This document shows positions 38,824-49,880 of a DNA stretch of 64,000 nt, in pieces. Origin of the DNA: Bradyrhizobium sp. 199 (GTDB lineage: Bacteria; Pseudomonadota; Alphaproteobacteria; Rhizobiales; Xanthobacteraceae); contig NZ_JADPJI010000004.1 in NCBI RefSeq assembly GCF_023073355.1, positions 176,588 to 240,587 on the forward strand. Reading direction: 5' to 3'. Both the position numbers and the translations under genes were made by a program. Below the pieces are notes generated by a model. It saw nothing but the letters and a program-made list of their open reading frames with translations. It was not told where the DNA came from and ran no database searches. Each line of letters begins with the position of its first letter. The stretch's first letter is position 1.

Positions 38824-39579
38824 ATGATGGCGAAAATCACCCGCAAGCCGGCTCCGCGCAAAGCGCCCGTGCCGAAGAAAAAGGCAAAGCCGGCCATCGC
38901 GAAGCCGAAAGCTCCCGCCAAGAAATCGCTCAAGGCGATAAGACCCTGGACCCCCGCCGAGGTCCACGAAGCTTTCAGCCGTTTCCGCAAGGCCAATCCG
39001 GAACCGAAAGGCGAGCTCGAGCATGTCAATCCGTTCACGCTGCTGGTGGCCGTGGTGCTGTCGGCGCAGGCGACCGATGCCGGCGTGAACAAGGCGACGC
39101 GCGCATTGTTCGAAGTCGCCGACACCCCGCAGAAGATGCTCGACCTCGGCGAGGAGCGCTTACGCGAGTACATCAAGACCATCGGCCTCTACCGCACCAA
39201 GGCCAGGAATGTCATCGCGCTGTCGGCAAAGGTGCTGAGCGAGTTCGGCGGCGAGGTGCCGCGCACGCGCGCCGAGATCGAGTCGTTGCCCGGCGCCGGT
39301 CGCAAGACTGCCAACGTCGTGCTCAACATGGCGTTCGGCGAGCACACCATGGCGGTCGACACGCATGTGTTCCGTGTCGGCAACCGCACCGGGCTTGCAC
39401 CCGGCAAGACGCCGCTTGAGGTCGAGCTCGGTCTCGAAAAGGTGATCCCGGCGGAGTTCATGCTGCACGCGCATCATTGGCTGATCCTGCACGGCCGCTA
39501 TACTTGCCTCGCACGCAGGCCGCGCTGCGAGGTCTGCCTGATCAACGATCTTTGCCGGTGGCCGGAAAAGACGGTTTAA
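38824..39579 (+). CDS. nth: Endonuclease III Nth
   Basis: Nth is a bifunctional DNA glycosylase/AP lyase that removes oxidised pyrimidines. The 251-residue protein has a Lys/Ala/Pro-rich N-terminal extension (about 1-45), the HhH motif LPGAGRKTANVVL with the catalytic lysine, and Asp in AVDTHVFRV. A [4Fe-4S] site of CLARRPRCEVCLINDLC (C-x6-C-x2-C-x5-C) is at the C-terminus. ATG 38824 (or 38827) is chosen because an earlier in-frame codon would lie inside the divergent DUF2244 gene. Confidence 0.95.
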   Translation: MMAKITRKPAPRKAPVPKKKAKPAIAKPKAPAKKSLKAIRPWTPAEVHEAFSRFRKANPEPKGELEHVNPFTLLVAVVLSAQATDAGVNKATRALFEVADTPQKMLDLGEERLREYIKTIGLYRTKARNVIALSAKVLSEFGGEVPRTRAEIESLPGAGRKTANVVLNMAFGEHTMAVDTHVFRVGNRTGLAPGKTPLEVELGLEKVIPAEFMLHAHHWLILHGRYTCLARRPRCEVCLINDLCRWPEKTV

Positions 39580-39663
39580 GGCATTCTTCGCCACACCGGG
39601 CGCCTGGTTTCCCCGGCCCCCTCACTTCCATGATCTGTAGGGCCTCGATCAGCCGGCCCGCCG

Positions 39664-40404
39664 TTATCGCATTTGCCGCGCGGGCTCGATCAGCTCCGGC
39701 CGCGGGCCTGACAGCCGCTTGTGCATGTGGACCATGAAGGCCATGCCGAAGATGGGCGTCGCCAGATTGAGGATCGGGATCGAGACGAAGGCGGCGATGA
39801 ACAGGCCGGCGGTGAAGATGGTGACGGCGTTGTCGCGCCGCATCGCTTTGGCCTCTTCCGGCGAGCGGAAGCGCATCGCCGCGAGTTCGAAATATTCACG
39901 TCCCAGCAGCCAGGCGGCGGCGAGGAAGAAGACCAGGAAGCCGGCGCCAGCGAACAGCACCAGCGGCAGCGCGATCAGATAGATCAGGATCGTCAGTAGC
40001 GCGGTCTTGATCCCCTCGAAGATCGCCTGGTTGAACGGCAGCGCGCGGCCGGGCTGCTCGGCCGGATAATGCTCGCGCTCGACGATATCGGCGACGTCGT
40101 CGACGAACAGGCTCGCCACCACCGAAGTGATCGCCGGCATCAGGAAGACGCCGCCGAACACGACGCCGAGGCCCGCCGCGATCGAGACGATCCAGGACAG
40201 GATTTCGAGCGATGTATGCCAGCCGGGTCCGAGCAGGCCCTCCAGCCAGACCTCGCCGGAGGTCGCAAACCAGCTCAGCAGCCGCTGCAATCCGATCGCC
40301 AGCACGATGATCAGCACGAGCGCAAGCCCGATCGATCGCCACAGGATCGAGCGCATCGGCGGCGAGATCATTTGCGACAGCGCCTTCACGGCGGCATCCA
40401 GCAT
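39664..40404 (-). CDS. CysZ/EI24-type membrane protein
   Basis: The 246-residue protein has about five membrane segments (for example SIGLALVLIIVLAIGLQ, LTILIYLIALPLVLFAGAGF and IFTAGLFIAAFVSIPILN). The pattern GVFLMPAITSVVASLFVDDVADIVE and FVSIPILNLATPIFGMAFMVH is typical of the EI24/CysZ domain. CysZ homologues import sulfate in gammaproteobacteria, but there is no cys gene nearby, so the symbol is withheld. The ATG at 40404 was chosen to avoid an unconserved extension. Confidence 0.85.
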   Translation of the reverse strand: MLDAAVKALSQMISPPMRSILWRSIGLALVLIIVLAIGLQRLLSWFATSGEVWLEGLLGPGWHTSLEILSWIVSIAAGLGVVFGGVFLMPAITSVVASLFVDDVADIVEREHYPAEQPGRALPFNQAIFEGIKTALLTILIYLIALPLVLFAGAGFLVFFLAAAWLLGREYFELAAMRFRSPEEAKAMRRDNAVTIFTAGLFIAAFVSIPILNLATPIFGMAFMVHMHKRLSGPRPELIEPARQMR

Positions 40405-40507
40405 GGGGGCCCCTTTCACGAAATCACCCGCGAGAGGTAGAGATGCACGGCGGTTTCGGCAAGGGAGGGTGATGGCCCAAGGCACGGCTGCGTCCGAGGC
40501 ACGCAAG

Positions 40508-40954
40508 CTACCCGTGCCGATGCCCGTGTTTCCGCGCCTTGGCCTGCTTGCCTTCCCCTGTCGGGATCATCACCACCCGGCCGTAGCGCACGCCGCGTTC
40601 GGCGATGATGTGGTCGGCGAAATGCCGGACCTCGGCGGCGTCGCCGCGCAGCGCGGTCATCTCCATGCAATTGTTATCGTCGAGATGGACGTGCAGCGTC
40701 GCCAGCGCGAGGTCGTGATGGCCGTGGAATTCCTGCACCAGGCGCTTCGACAGATCGCGAGCGGCGTGGTCATAGACATAGACGAGGCCGGCGACGCAGG
40801 GGCCGGTCTGCGCGGTGTCCTCGGTGCTCTGCTGCAGGCCGGCGCGGGCGAGATCGCGGATGATCTCGGAGCGGTTCTGGTAGCCGCGTGCTTCCGCCGC
40901 CGCGTCGATCTCCGCCAGTAGATCGTCCTCGATCGTGATCGTAATTCGCTGCAT
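40508..40954 (-). CDS. nikR: Nickel-responsive regulator NikR
   Basis: The 148-residue protein has an N-terminal ribbon-helix-helix (MQRITITIEDDLLAEID, then RSEIIRDLARAGL) and a C-terminal ACT-like metal domain. The nickel ligands are present in HHDLALATLHVHLDDNNC (spacing as His76/His87/His89/Cys95 of E. coli). A His-rich tail (KHGHRHG) ends the protein. NikR represses nickel import when nickel is high, but no nik, hup or ure genes are seen in this window, so its target is elsewhere. The start at 40954 gives the family N-terminus. The gap to copA holds a palindromic repeat. Confidence 0.92.
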   Translation of the reverse strand: MQRITITIEDDLLAEIDAAAEARGYQNRSEIIRDLARAGLQQSTEDTAQTGPCVAGLVYVYDHAARDLSKRLVQEFHGHHDLALATLHVHLDDNNCMEMTALRGDAAEVRHFADHIIAERGVRYGRVVMIPTGEGKQAKARKHGHRHG

Positions 40955-40984
40955 TCGATTTCCCCCGGTCCCGTGCCGTGAACC

Positions 40985-41067
40985 GTAGCCCGGATGGAGC
41001 GAAGCGCAATCCGGGACGGGCGCCAATTTATGGGCAAACCCGGATTTCGCTTTGCTCCATCCGGGCT
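40985..41067 (+). repeat. AGCCCGGATGGAGC palindromic repeat with perfect 14-bp arms
   Basis: AGCCCGGATGGAGC (40987-41000) and GCTCCATCCGGGCT (41054-41067) are exact reverse complements. Inside is a second nested pair (GCAATCCGGG / CCCGGATTTCGC). The element sits just after copA and before nikR, both on the minus strand. It probably terminates copA mRNA. A part of the same sequence (GTAGCCTGGATGGAGCG) appears after uppP. Confidence 0.85.
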
Positions 41068-41077
41068 TCCCGGTTCT

Positions 41078-43537
<2,460 letters not shown>

Positions 43538-43559
43538 GGCGACGCTCCGGCCTTGCGGT

Positions 43560-43580
43560 ATATACCCTAGGGGGGTATAT
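43560..43580 (+). promoter_or_regulatory. CsoR-type operator between copA and csoR
   Basis: ATATACCC-TAGGG-GGGTATAT is an 8+8 inverted repeat with a 5-base centre, placed 23 bp before the divergent copA ATG and 8 bp before the csoR ATG. It has the TATACCC...GGGTATA form typical of CsoR operators. Copper binding would release CsoR and induce both genes. No second copy was found in the window. Confidence 0.75.
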
Positions 43581-43587
43581 AGAGCCC

Positions 43588-43863
43588 ATGCGCAAGGACA
43601 TCAAGGCATCTGTCGGAAAACGCCTCGGACGGATCGAAGGTCAGGTTCGCGGCCTCTCCAAAATGGTGGAAGAAGACCGCTACTGCATCGACATCGTGAC
43701 GCAGCTCTCGGCGGTACGTGCCGCGCTGCGCCGGGTCGAGGAGGAGGTCCTGAAGGACCACGTCGCCCATTGCGTCGAGCACGCCATCGCGAGCGGCGAC
43801 AAGGCCGAACAGCGCGAGAAGATCGCGGAGCTGATGGCGGTGATCGGACGGGCAGAGCGGTAG
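43588..43863 (+). CDS. csoR: Copper-sensing repressor CsoR
   Basis: The 91-residue all-helical DUF156 protein has [17 protein letters not shown] and the metal ligands of CsoR: Cys in [10 protein letters not shown], then His and Cys in [10 protein letters not shown] (C...H-x3-C). RcnR and FrmR use other residues at these places. It should bind Cu(I) and leave its operator. ATG 43588 fits the family start [12 protein letters not shown] and lies just 8 bp after the operator. Its stop is followed by a repeat. Confidence 0.88.
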   Translation: MRKDIKASVGKRLGRIEGQVRGLSKMVEEDRYCIDIVTQLSAVRAALRRVEEEVLKDHVAHCVEHAIASGDKAEQREKIAELMAVIGRAER

Positions 43864-43873
43864 GTTTTTATTT

Positions 43874-43959
43874 CGTCATTGCGAGGAGCGTAGCGACGAA
43901 GCAATCCAGAATCCCACCGCCGACGGATTCTGGATTGCTTCGTTTCGCTCGCAATGACG
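43874..43959 (+). repeat. CGTCATTGCGAGGAGC palindromic repeat
   Basis: CGTCATTGCGAG at the left pairs exactly with CTCGCAATGACG at the right. Inside, GAAGCAATCCAGAATC pairs with GATTCTGGATTGCTTC. It folds into a single long hairpin of about 86 bases. It lies between the convergent csoR and cysteine hydrolase genes and can terminate both. Confidence 0.88.
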
Positions 43960-43980
43960 ATGCTAGACGCTGCACCGGGG

Positions 43981-44958
43981 CTACGCCGCGATCTCGCAGA
44001 TATCTCCCCGGCGCCGCGTGCGGTACATCGCAAGTTCGCTCAGCTGCACAAAGTGCTCGGAGGAATTGGTCGTCATCTCCGCAGGCTGCGTCCTCACTTC
44101 TTCAGCCGGAGTCTCAACCGACGCCTCTTCGTCAATCGCCTCAGGAACGAGCGGCGGCGCACGGAGCGTTTCTGGAAACACACCGAAGGTGCCGGCTACC
44201 TCCTCGAGCGGCTTCTGCTTGTCGGCCCAATGCAAGGCGGTGTAGTCGAAGCCGTGCACGATGGTGGGTTTGACGACTTCGAAATAGGGCGAGATGTCGA
44301 AGTCGCGGGGCATGTAGAGCGAGGAATCGCGGATATGCAGGATCTCGCGGCGGGCAGCACGGCTGCCGGCCTTGGTGATCTTGGGCAGGATCGGATAGCG
44401 CACGGCGTCGAAGGCCTGCGCGATCAGCGCCGAGCAGATGATCTTGGTGGGATCGCCGGAGCCGATCGAGATCATGCGGCGCCGCCAGCGCTGCGGAATC
44501 GGCAGCGGAAACAGAAAGCGCATGAGGTCGACGATGTTCTTGGTATCGTAGCCGAAGCCGATGCGGTTGATCGCATAGCGGCAGACCGTGGTGCGGTCCT
44601 CATAGGACAGCCCGACCGGGCGGCAGACGCGGGTGTGATACGGGAAATATTTCGACAGCGGCGCCGAGGTGACGCCTTCCCCGATATTGGCTTCGATCAG
44701 CACATGCGGCTCGCCATCCGCCTCTTCGGCGCCCTCGATCGCACCGACATAGAGTGCGGCGTGGGACCAGGTCGACTGCGTCAGATATTTGATGATGCCG
44801 GAGATGCGGTTGTTGCCCTCGACCAGCAGTACGTCGCCAGGCTCGATGACGCCGCGCAGATGCTCCGGGTCGCTCGGCGTGAACGGCTCGTAGCCGGGCA
44901 CCTCCTTGGAGAGGTACGCGGCAATCAGCTTGCCGACTGAATCTAGGACCGTCCCCAT
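43981..44958 (-). CDS. YiiX/YebB-like permuted NlpC/P60 cysteine hydrolase
   Basis: The 325-residue protein has the permuted papain-like layout. A catalytic His is in STWSHAALYVG (about 80-90) and comes before the catalytic Cys in KIICSALIAQAFD (about 195). An N-terminal GDVLLVEGNNRISGIIKYLTQ is typical of YiiX-type enzymes. It could act on peptides or lipids at the membrane, but no signal peptide is evident. The last 100 residues are low-complexity and acidic. ATG 44958 has GGGGAG upstream. Substrate unknown. Confidence 0.8.
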   Translation of the reverse strand: MGTVLDSVGKLIAAYLSKEVPGYEPFTPSDPEHLRGVIEPGDVLLVEGNNRISGIIKYLTQSTWSHAALYVGAIEGAEEADGEPHVLIEANIGEGVTSAPLSKYFPYHTRVCRPVGLSYEDRTTVCRYAINRIGFGYDTKNIVDLMRFLFPLPIPQRWRRRMISIGSGDPTKIICSALIAQAFDAVRYPILPKITKAGSRAARREILHIRDSSLYMPRDFDISPYFEVVKPTIVHGFDYTALHWADKQKPLEEVAGTFGVFPETLRAPPLVPEAIDEEASVETPAEEVRTQPAEMTTNSSEHFVQLSELAMYRTRRRGDICEIAA

Positions 44959-45151
44959 TTCAAAACTCCCCCCACGGCCTTTTCCGGCCGTCTTTTTCCC
45001 TTCTCTATCATGGTCGGAACGTGTTGCAATTCGGTTCATCAGCCTGCGCCATCAAGCATGATTGATTCACCATGATGGTTGCCGTGCAACATCAGATGCG
45101 GCAAGGTTCGCGGACTGTTCCCGTTCGCCGCAAGTCCTCGGAAACCATGAC

Positions 45152-46540
45152 ATGACAATCACGCGCCGCGGTTTCCTTTCGGCGTCGGCGGTTCTTGCCG
45201 CGGTGCCCGTCCTGCGCGCAACCGCAGCGAACCTGCCGCGCGAGGCCGACATCGTGGTGATCGGTGCGGGGGCCGCCGGCATCGCTGCGGCGCGGCGGAT
45301 CATGGCGGCGGGCCGCAAGGTCATCGTGGTGGAGGCGGCGTCCCAGCTCGGCGGCCGCTGTATCACTGACAGCACGACCTTCGACGCGCCGTTCGACCGC
45401 GGCGCGCGCTGGATGCACAATCCCGACACCAATCCGATGATCCGGCTGGCGCGCAGCGCGGGGCTTGACGTGCTGCCGGCGCCGTCGGGCCAGAAGATGC
45501 GCATCGGCCGCCGCAATGCACGCGCGGGCGAGACCGAGCAATTCCTGGCGGCGCTGGTGCGCGCCAACCGGGCCATCGACGAGGCCGCGCGGGGCAAGCT
45601 GGATACCTCTTGCGCATCCGTGCTGCCGAAGGATCTCGGCGACTGGGCGGGCGCAGCCGAATTCATGCTGGGCGCGAGCTTCGCCGGCAAGGACCTCAAG
45701 GAGCTGTCCGCGATCGACAAGGCGCGCGCGCAGGACCGCAACGCGGCGATCGCCTGCCGTCAAGGCTTGGGCACGCTGATCACGAAACTCGGAGAGCAGG
45801 CGCCGGTGGCGCTTTCGACGCCGGCGAGCCGAATCTTCTGGAGCAACCGCGATGTCAGCGTGGAGACGCAAGCCGGCAAGATCGCCGCGCGCGCCGTCAT
45901 CGTCACGGTCTCGACCAATGTGCTGACGTCGGGCGCGATCAAGTTCACGCCCGACATTCCCAAGCGCACGTTAGACGCGGCATCGAAACTCGCTCTCGGC
46001 AGCTACGATCGCATCATGCTGCAACTGCCGGGCAATCCGCTCGGCCTGTCGCGCGACGACATTCTCATCGAGCAGAGCAATTCAGCGCGCACGGCGCTCA
46101 TGTTCGCCAATATCGGCGGCTCCTCCCTCTGCTCCATCGACGTCGGCGGCGCGTTCGGCCGCGATCTCTCGGAGCAAGGCGAGAAGGCGATGGTGGCCTT
46201 CGCCAGGGAATGGATCACCAAATTGTTCGGCAGCGAGGCCGCAGCCGCGGTGCAGAAGACCAGCGCCACGCGCTGGAATGCGTCGCCTTTCGTGATGGGC
46301 GCCATGTCGGCGGCCTCCCCGGGCGGCCAGCTCTCGCGAAAGGTTATGGCCGAGCCGATCGGCAATGTGTTTCTCGCGGGCGAGGCCACCCATGAGACGC
46401 TGTGGGGCACCGTCGACGGCGCCTGGGAAAGTGGCGAGCGCGCCGCGGACGCAGCATTGCGCAAGATCGGCGCGTTTAAGGATGAGCCAGCGGACGTGCC
46501 GACGCAGTCGACGAAAAAGCGTAGGGCGCCGCGGCAGTAG
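45152..46540 (+). CDS. Exported FAD-dependent amine oxidase family protein
   Basis: The 462-residue protein begins with a twin-arginine signal (ITRRGFLSASAVLAAVPVLRATA) and then has the FAD dinucleotide motif VVIGAGAAGIAAARRI (about 31-46), LGGRCITD and GARWMHN. Near the C-terminus is NVFLAGEATHETLWGTVDGAWESGERAA, the FAD-ribityl motif of flavin monoamine oxidases. It probably oxidises a polyamine or amine in the periplasm; substrate unknown. ATG 45152 was chosen because the Tat motif begins there. The end is 6 bp before a palindromic repeat. Confidence 0.85.
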   Translation: MTITRRGFLSASAVLAAVPVLRATAANLPREADIVVIGAGAAGIAAARRIMAAGRKVIVVEAASQLGGRCITDSTTFDAPFDRGARWMHNPDTNPMIRLARSAGLDVLPAPSGQKMRIGRRNARAGETEQFLAALVRANRAIDEAARGKLDTSCASVLPKDLGDWAGAAEFMLGASFAGKDLKELSAIDKARAQDRNAAIACRQGLGTLITKLGEQAPVALSTPASRIFWSNRDVSVETQAGKIAARAVIVTVSTNVLTSGAIKFTPDIPKRTLDAASKLALGSYDRIMLQLPGNPLGLSRDDILIEQSNSARTALMFANIGGSSLCSIDVGGAFGRDLSEQGEKAMVAFAREWITKLFGSEAAAAVQKTSATRWNASPFVMGAMSAASPGGQLSRKVMAEPIGNVFLAGEATHETLWGTVDGAWESGERAADAALRKIGAFKDEPADVPTQSTKKRRAPRQ

Positions 46541-46545
46541 GCCTA

Positions 46546-46650
46546 CTAAAGCGCGATGCGATTAGGATGAATCGCCATCGCGCTTTAGGTTGTTGTTTAA
46601 GCATGATCTTTCCGGAAAACCGCTGCGCACTTTTCCGGATCATGCTTTAG
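46546..46650 (-). repeat. Dispersed palindromic repeat (AAAGCATGATCC family), full copy, reverse
   Basis: It is the reverse complement of the copies at 6422-6525 and 28443-28546, with a small extra T (GATCTTTCCGGAAAACC). It lies between the stop codons of the convergent amine oxidase and TauE-like genes. The TauE-like gene takes its stop codon (TAA in CTAAAGCATG) from this element. Confidence 0.9.
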
Positions 46651-47417
46651 CGCAAAATCCCATCCAGCACCGGAAGCCCGGCGATCACTGCCGTCGCGAT
46701 CAGCGCGTAGCAGATGCCGCGAAACACCCGCTCGCTCGCGCGTCCGAACAGCGACGCCCCGAACGCAACGCCGACCGCATAGACCGGGCCGACGATCAGC
46801 GAGAGCACGAGTGACTCGCGCGAGATCAGGCCCGTGCTCGCGTAGCTGATCATCGAGAAGAAATCGGACGCACCGAAGAACAGCACGATATTGGCGCGCG
46901 CCACGATCGGCGCGATCGGGCGGCCGAGCCAATACCCCACGATCGGCGGCCCGCCGGTCTGCGCGAGGCCACTACAGAACCCCGAGAGGCCGCCAATGCC
47001 GACCGACAGCCAGGCGTGGTCCTTGCCGCGATAGCGCCAGCCCGACAGCAGCAGCAGCAACAGCGCCGTGACGAAGCAGGAAATGATCCAGCGCGTGGTG
47101 ACGGGCTCGAGTACGCTGAGAAAATAAGTGCCGACGGGGACGCCGACCAGCGCGCCCAGCACGATCACCGCGGTGGCCTTACGGTCAGCCTTGCGCCAGG
47201 CATCGGGCAGAAGCGGCGCCGCCGAGACGAAATCGATCACGAGCAGCAAGGCGGCAACGAGCCGCGGCGCAGCGATGCTGCTCGCCAGCGGCATGAAGAT
47301 CAGCGCCGCGCCGAAACCGGAGAAGCCGCGCGCGGTGCCCGAAACGAAAGCGACGGCGCAGAGCGCCATCGCGATGGTGAGGCTGACGTCCTTCGCAAGA
47401 AAGTCGGTGAGACTCAT
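46647..47417 (-). CDS. TauE/SafE family membrane protein
   Basis: The 256-residue protein has about eight membrane helices, with the family repeats ARGFSGFGAALIFMPL and GLSGFCSGLAQTGGPPIVGYWLG in the two halves. The family includes sulfite and sulfoacetate exporters and other anion permeases; the substrate cannot be deduced. It lies downstream of pheT on the same strand. The stop codon comes from the neighbouring palindromic repeat. Confidence 0.85.
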   Translation of the reverse strand: MSLTDFLAKDVSLTIAMALCAVAFVSGTARGFSGFGAALIFMPLASSIAAPRLVAALLLVIDFVSAAPLLPDAWRKADRKATAVIVLGALVGVPVGTYFLSVLEPVTTRWIISCFVTALLLLLLSGWRYRGKDHAWLSVGIGGLSGFCSGLAQTGGPPIVGYWLGRPIAPIVARANIVLFFGASDFFSMISYASTGLISRESLVLSLIVGPVYAVGVAFGASLFGRASERVFRGICYALIATAVIAGLPVLDGILR

Positions 47418-47431
47418 GTTCTTTGATTCTG

Positions 47432-47479
47432 GAGCATGATGCTGCCCGAATACCGCTTCACTCTTTCGGCATCATGCTC
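47432..47479 (+). repeat. Short variant palindrome at the pheT 3' end
   Basis: GAGCATGATGC (47432-47442) and GCATCATGCTC (47469-47479) are exact inverted repeats, with an inner CCGAA/TTCGG pair. The arms share GAGCATGAT with the larger repeat family. The right arm supplies the last codon (GCA) and stop (TGA) of pheT, as pyrF's repeat does. Confidence 0.8.
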
Positions 47480-49880
47480 TCAGCGCGCCGCCGGTCTTCT
47501 TCGCGACCTCGGCGACGATCTTGGCGCCGACAGCTTCAATCTCCTGGTCGGTCAGCGTCTTCTCGCGGGGCTGGATCGTCACAGCGATCGCGATCGATTT
47601 CTTGCCGTCGTCGATGCCCTTGCCCTCATAGACGTCGAACACGCTCACGCCGGTGATCAGCTTCTTGTCGACGCCTTGCGCGGCACGCACAATGTCGCCC
47701 GCCTTGACGGCGCGATCGACGATGAAAGCGAAGTCGCGGGACACCGGCTGGAACGTCGACAGCTCGATCACCGGTTTGGCGCGGGTCGGCTTTTTCTTGG
47801 CCTCGGGGATACGGTCGAGGATCACCTCGAACACCAGCAGCGGGCCGTCGGCGCCGAGCGCCTCGAGCGCGCGGGGATGCATCTCGCCAAAATAGCCGAG
47901 CACATTCTGCGGACCGATCTGGATCGTGCCGGAGCGACCCGGATGGAGCCATGCCGGGCCACCCGCGACGATCTGCAGCGCCTGCATCGGTGCGCCGGCG
48001 GCAGCCAGCACCGCCAGCGCATCGGCCTTGGCGTCGAACACATCGGCCTGGGCCGAGCCGGTCCAGTGCCGTCCCAAGCCTTCCGACGAGGCATAGCCGC
48101 GTCGGACGCCGCTCGCCGCCATGAACTGATCCTGCGGCCGATCGCCTTTGAAGAGCTGGCCGACCTCGAACAGCGCAACGTCGCTCACGCCGCGATTGGC
48201 GTTCGCTTGCGCGGCCGCGATCAGGCCGGCCAGCAGGGTCGGACGCATGTCGGAGAGATCCGACGCGATCGGGTTGGCGACCTCGAGCTCGCGCTGTCCG
48301 CCACCGAACAATTGCGCCGCGGATTTCGTGATGAAGGACCAGGTCACGGCCTCGACGACGCCGCGGCTTGCGAGCGCGCGCCTGGCGCGGCGGGTGCGCA
48401 GCTGAAGCGGCGTCAGCACCGGTTTGCGCGCGTCCTCGCCGCGTTCGAACGGCGTCATCGGCACCTTGTCGACGCCGTAGATGCGGACGATCTCCTCGAC
48501 GATGTCGGCCTTGCCATGCACGTCCGAGCGCCACGACGGCACCGCGACCTTCACGACGGGGCCCGGGCCCGCCATCATGAAGCCGAGATGGGTCAGGATA
48601 CGCTTCATCTCCGTTTGCGGCACCTCGATGCCGGACAGGCGCTTCACTTCCGTAACCGGGAAGTCGATCACGCGGTCGTCCCCAAAAGCCTTGCCGACCA
48701 AGACGGTTTCGGACGGCGCGCCGCCGCACATCTCCATCACCAGCTTGGTCGCAAGCTCCAGGCCGGGCACCATGAAGGCGGGATCGACGCCGCGCTCGAA
48801 GCGATAGCGTGCGTCCGAATTGATGCCGAGCTTGCGGCCGGTCTGGGCGATGTTGATCTCGTTCCACAGCGCCGATTCGATCAGCACGTCGGTGGTGTTC
48901 TCGTCGCAGCCCGAGGCCTCGCCGCCCATGATGCCGGCGAGCGATTCGACGCCGTGCTCGTCCGCGATCACGCAAATGGCAGGATCGAGATTGTAGGTGC
49001 GGCCGTCGAGCGCGAGCAATGTCTCGCCGTCGCGCGCGCGGCGCACGACCAGATTACCCTTCACCTTCTTCGCGTCGAACACGTGCAGCGGACGCGCGCG
49101 GTCGTAGGTCATGAAGTTGGTGATGTCGACCAGCGCGTTGATCGGCCGCAGGCCGATCGCGGTCAGCCGCTTCTGCAGCCATTCCGGCGACGGCCCGTTC
49201 TTGACGCCGCGCACGAGACGGAGGGCGAAGCCCGGGCACAGCGTGGCATCCTCGACCGTGACCTTCACCGGGCACGGGAATTCGCCCTTGATCGGCTTGA
49301 TCGTGGGGTCCTTGAATTTGCCCATGTCGGCTGCGGCGAGGTCGCGTGCGATGCCGTGCACGCCGGTGCAATCCTGTCGGTTCGGCGTCAAATTGATCTC
49401 GAGCACGGGATCGCCGAGCGCGGCCCATTCGGCATAGCCCGCGCCGAGCGGGGCGTCCGCCGGCAATTCCATGATGCCGTCATGGTCGTTGGAGATCTGC
49501 AGCTCGGCCGCCGAGCACAGCATGCCGCGGCTCTCGATGCCGCGGATGGTGCCGACACCGAGCGTGATGTCCTTGCCGGGAATGTAGGTGCCGGGCGGCG
49601 AGAAAACGCTGACGAGGCCCGCACGCGCGTTCGGCGCGCCGCACACCACCTGCACGGGCGCGCCACCGTCGCCCGTGTCGACCATGCAGACCCGCAGGCG
49701 GTCCGCATTCGGATGCTGCTCGGCCGAGATCACCTTCGCAATGGTGAAGGGCTTCAGCGCCTTCGCCTTGTCCTCGATGTTCTCGACCTCGAGCCCGATC
49801 ATGGTGAGCTTCTCGGCGAGCTTGTCCAAGGGCTCATCGGTCTCGAGATGATCCTTCAGCCAGGAGAGGGTGAATTTCAT
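47472..49880 (-). CDS. pheT: Phenylalanyl-tRNA synthetase beta subunit PheT
   Basis: PheT forms the (alpha-beta)2 enzyme with PheS. The 802-residue protein has the EMAP-like tRNA-binding domain (about 40-150), B3/B4 editing domain (about 200-400), B5, and a C-terminal ferredoxin-fold anticodon domain ([18 protein letters not shown]). All expected segments are present. The start ATG at 49880 overlaps the DUF559 stop by ATGA, so translation of pheT may depend on that small gene. The stop codon is part of a palindrome. Confidence 0.97.
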   Translation of the reverse strand: MKFTLSWLKDHLETDEPLDKLAEKLTMIGLEVENIEDKAKALKPFTIAKVISAEQHPNADRLRVCMVDTGDGGAPVQVVCGAPNARAGLVSVFSPPGTYIPGKDITLGVGTIRGIESRGMLCSAAELQISNDHDGIMELPADAPLGAGYAEWAALGDPVLEINLTPNRQDCTGVHGIARDLAAADMGKFKDPTIKPIKGEFPCPVKVTVEDATLCPGFALRLVRGVKNGPSPEWLQKRLTAIGLRPINALVDITNFMTYDRARPLHVFDAKKVKGNLVVRRARDGETLLALDGRTYNLDPAICVIADEHGVESLAGIMGGEASGCDENTTDVLIESALWNEINIAQTGRKLGINSDARYRFERGVDPAFMVPGLELATKLVMEMCGGAPSETVLVGKAFGDDRVIDFPVTEVKRLSGIEVPQTEMKRILTHLGFMMAGPGPVVKVAVPSWRSDVHGKADIVEEIVRIYGVDKVPMTPFERGEDARKPVLTPLQLRTRRARRALASRGVVEAVTWSFITKSAAQLFGGGQRELEVANPIASDLSDMRPTLLAGLIAAAQANANRGVSDVALFEVGQLFKGDRPQDQFMAASGVRRGYASSEGLGRHWTGSAQADVFDAKADALAVLAAAGAPMQALQIVAGGPAWLHPGRSGTIQIGPQNVLGYFGEMHPRALEALGADGPLLVFEVILDRIPEAKKKPTRAKPVIELSTFQPVSRDFAFIVDRAVKAGDIVRAAQGVDKKLITGVSVFDVYEGKGIDDGKKSIAIAVTIQPREKTLTDQEIEAVGAKIVAEVAKKTGGALRA

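Noticed and set aside
40955..41077. NikR operator near nikR
   Set aside because: No GTATGA-N16-TCATAC type site was found; the palindrome here belongs to a dispersed repeat family.
43874..43959. Small RNA or CRISPR-like repeat after csoR
   Set aside because: It is a single long palindrome, not an array with spacers; best read as a dispersed terminator-like repeat.
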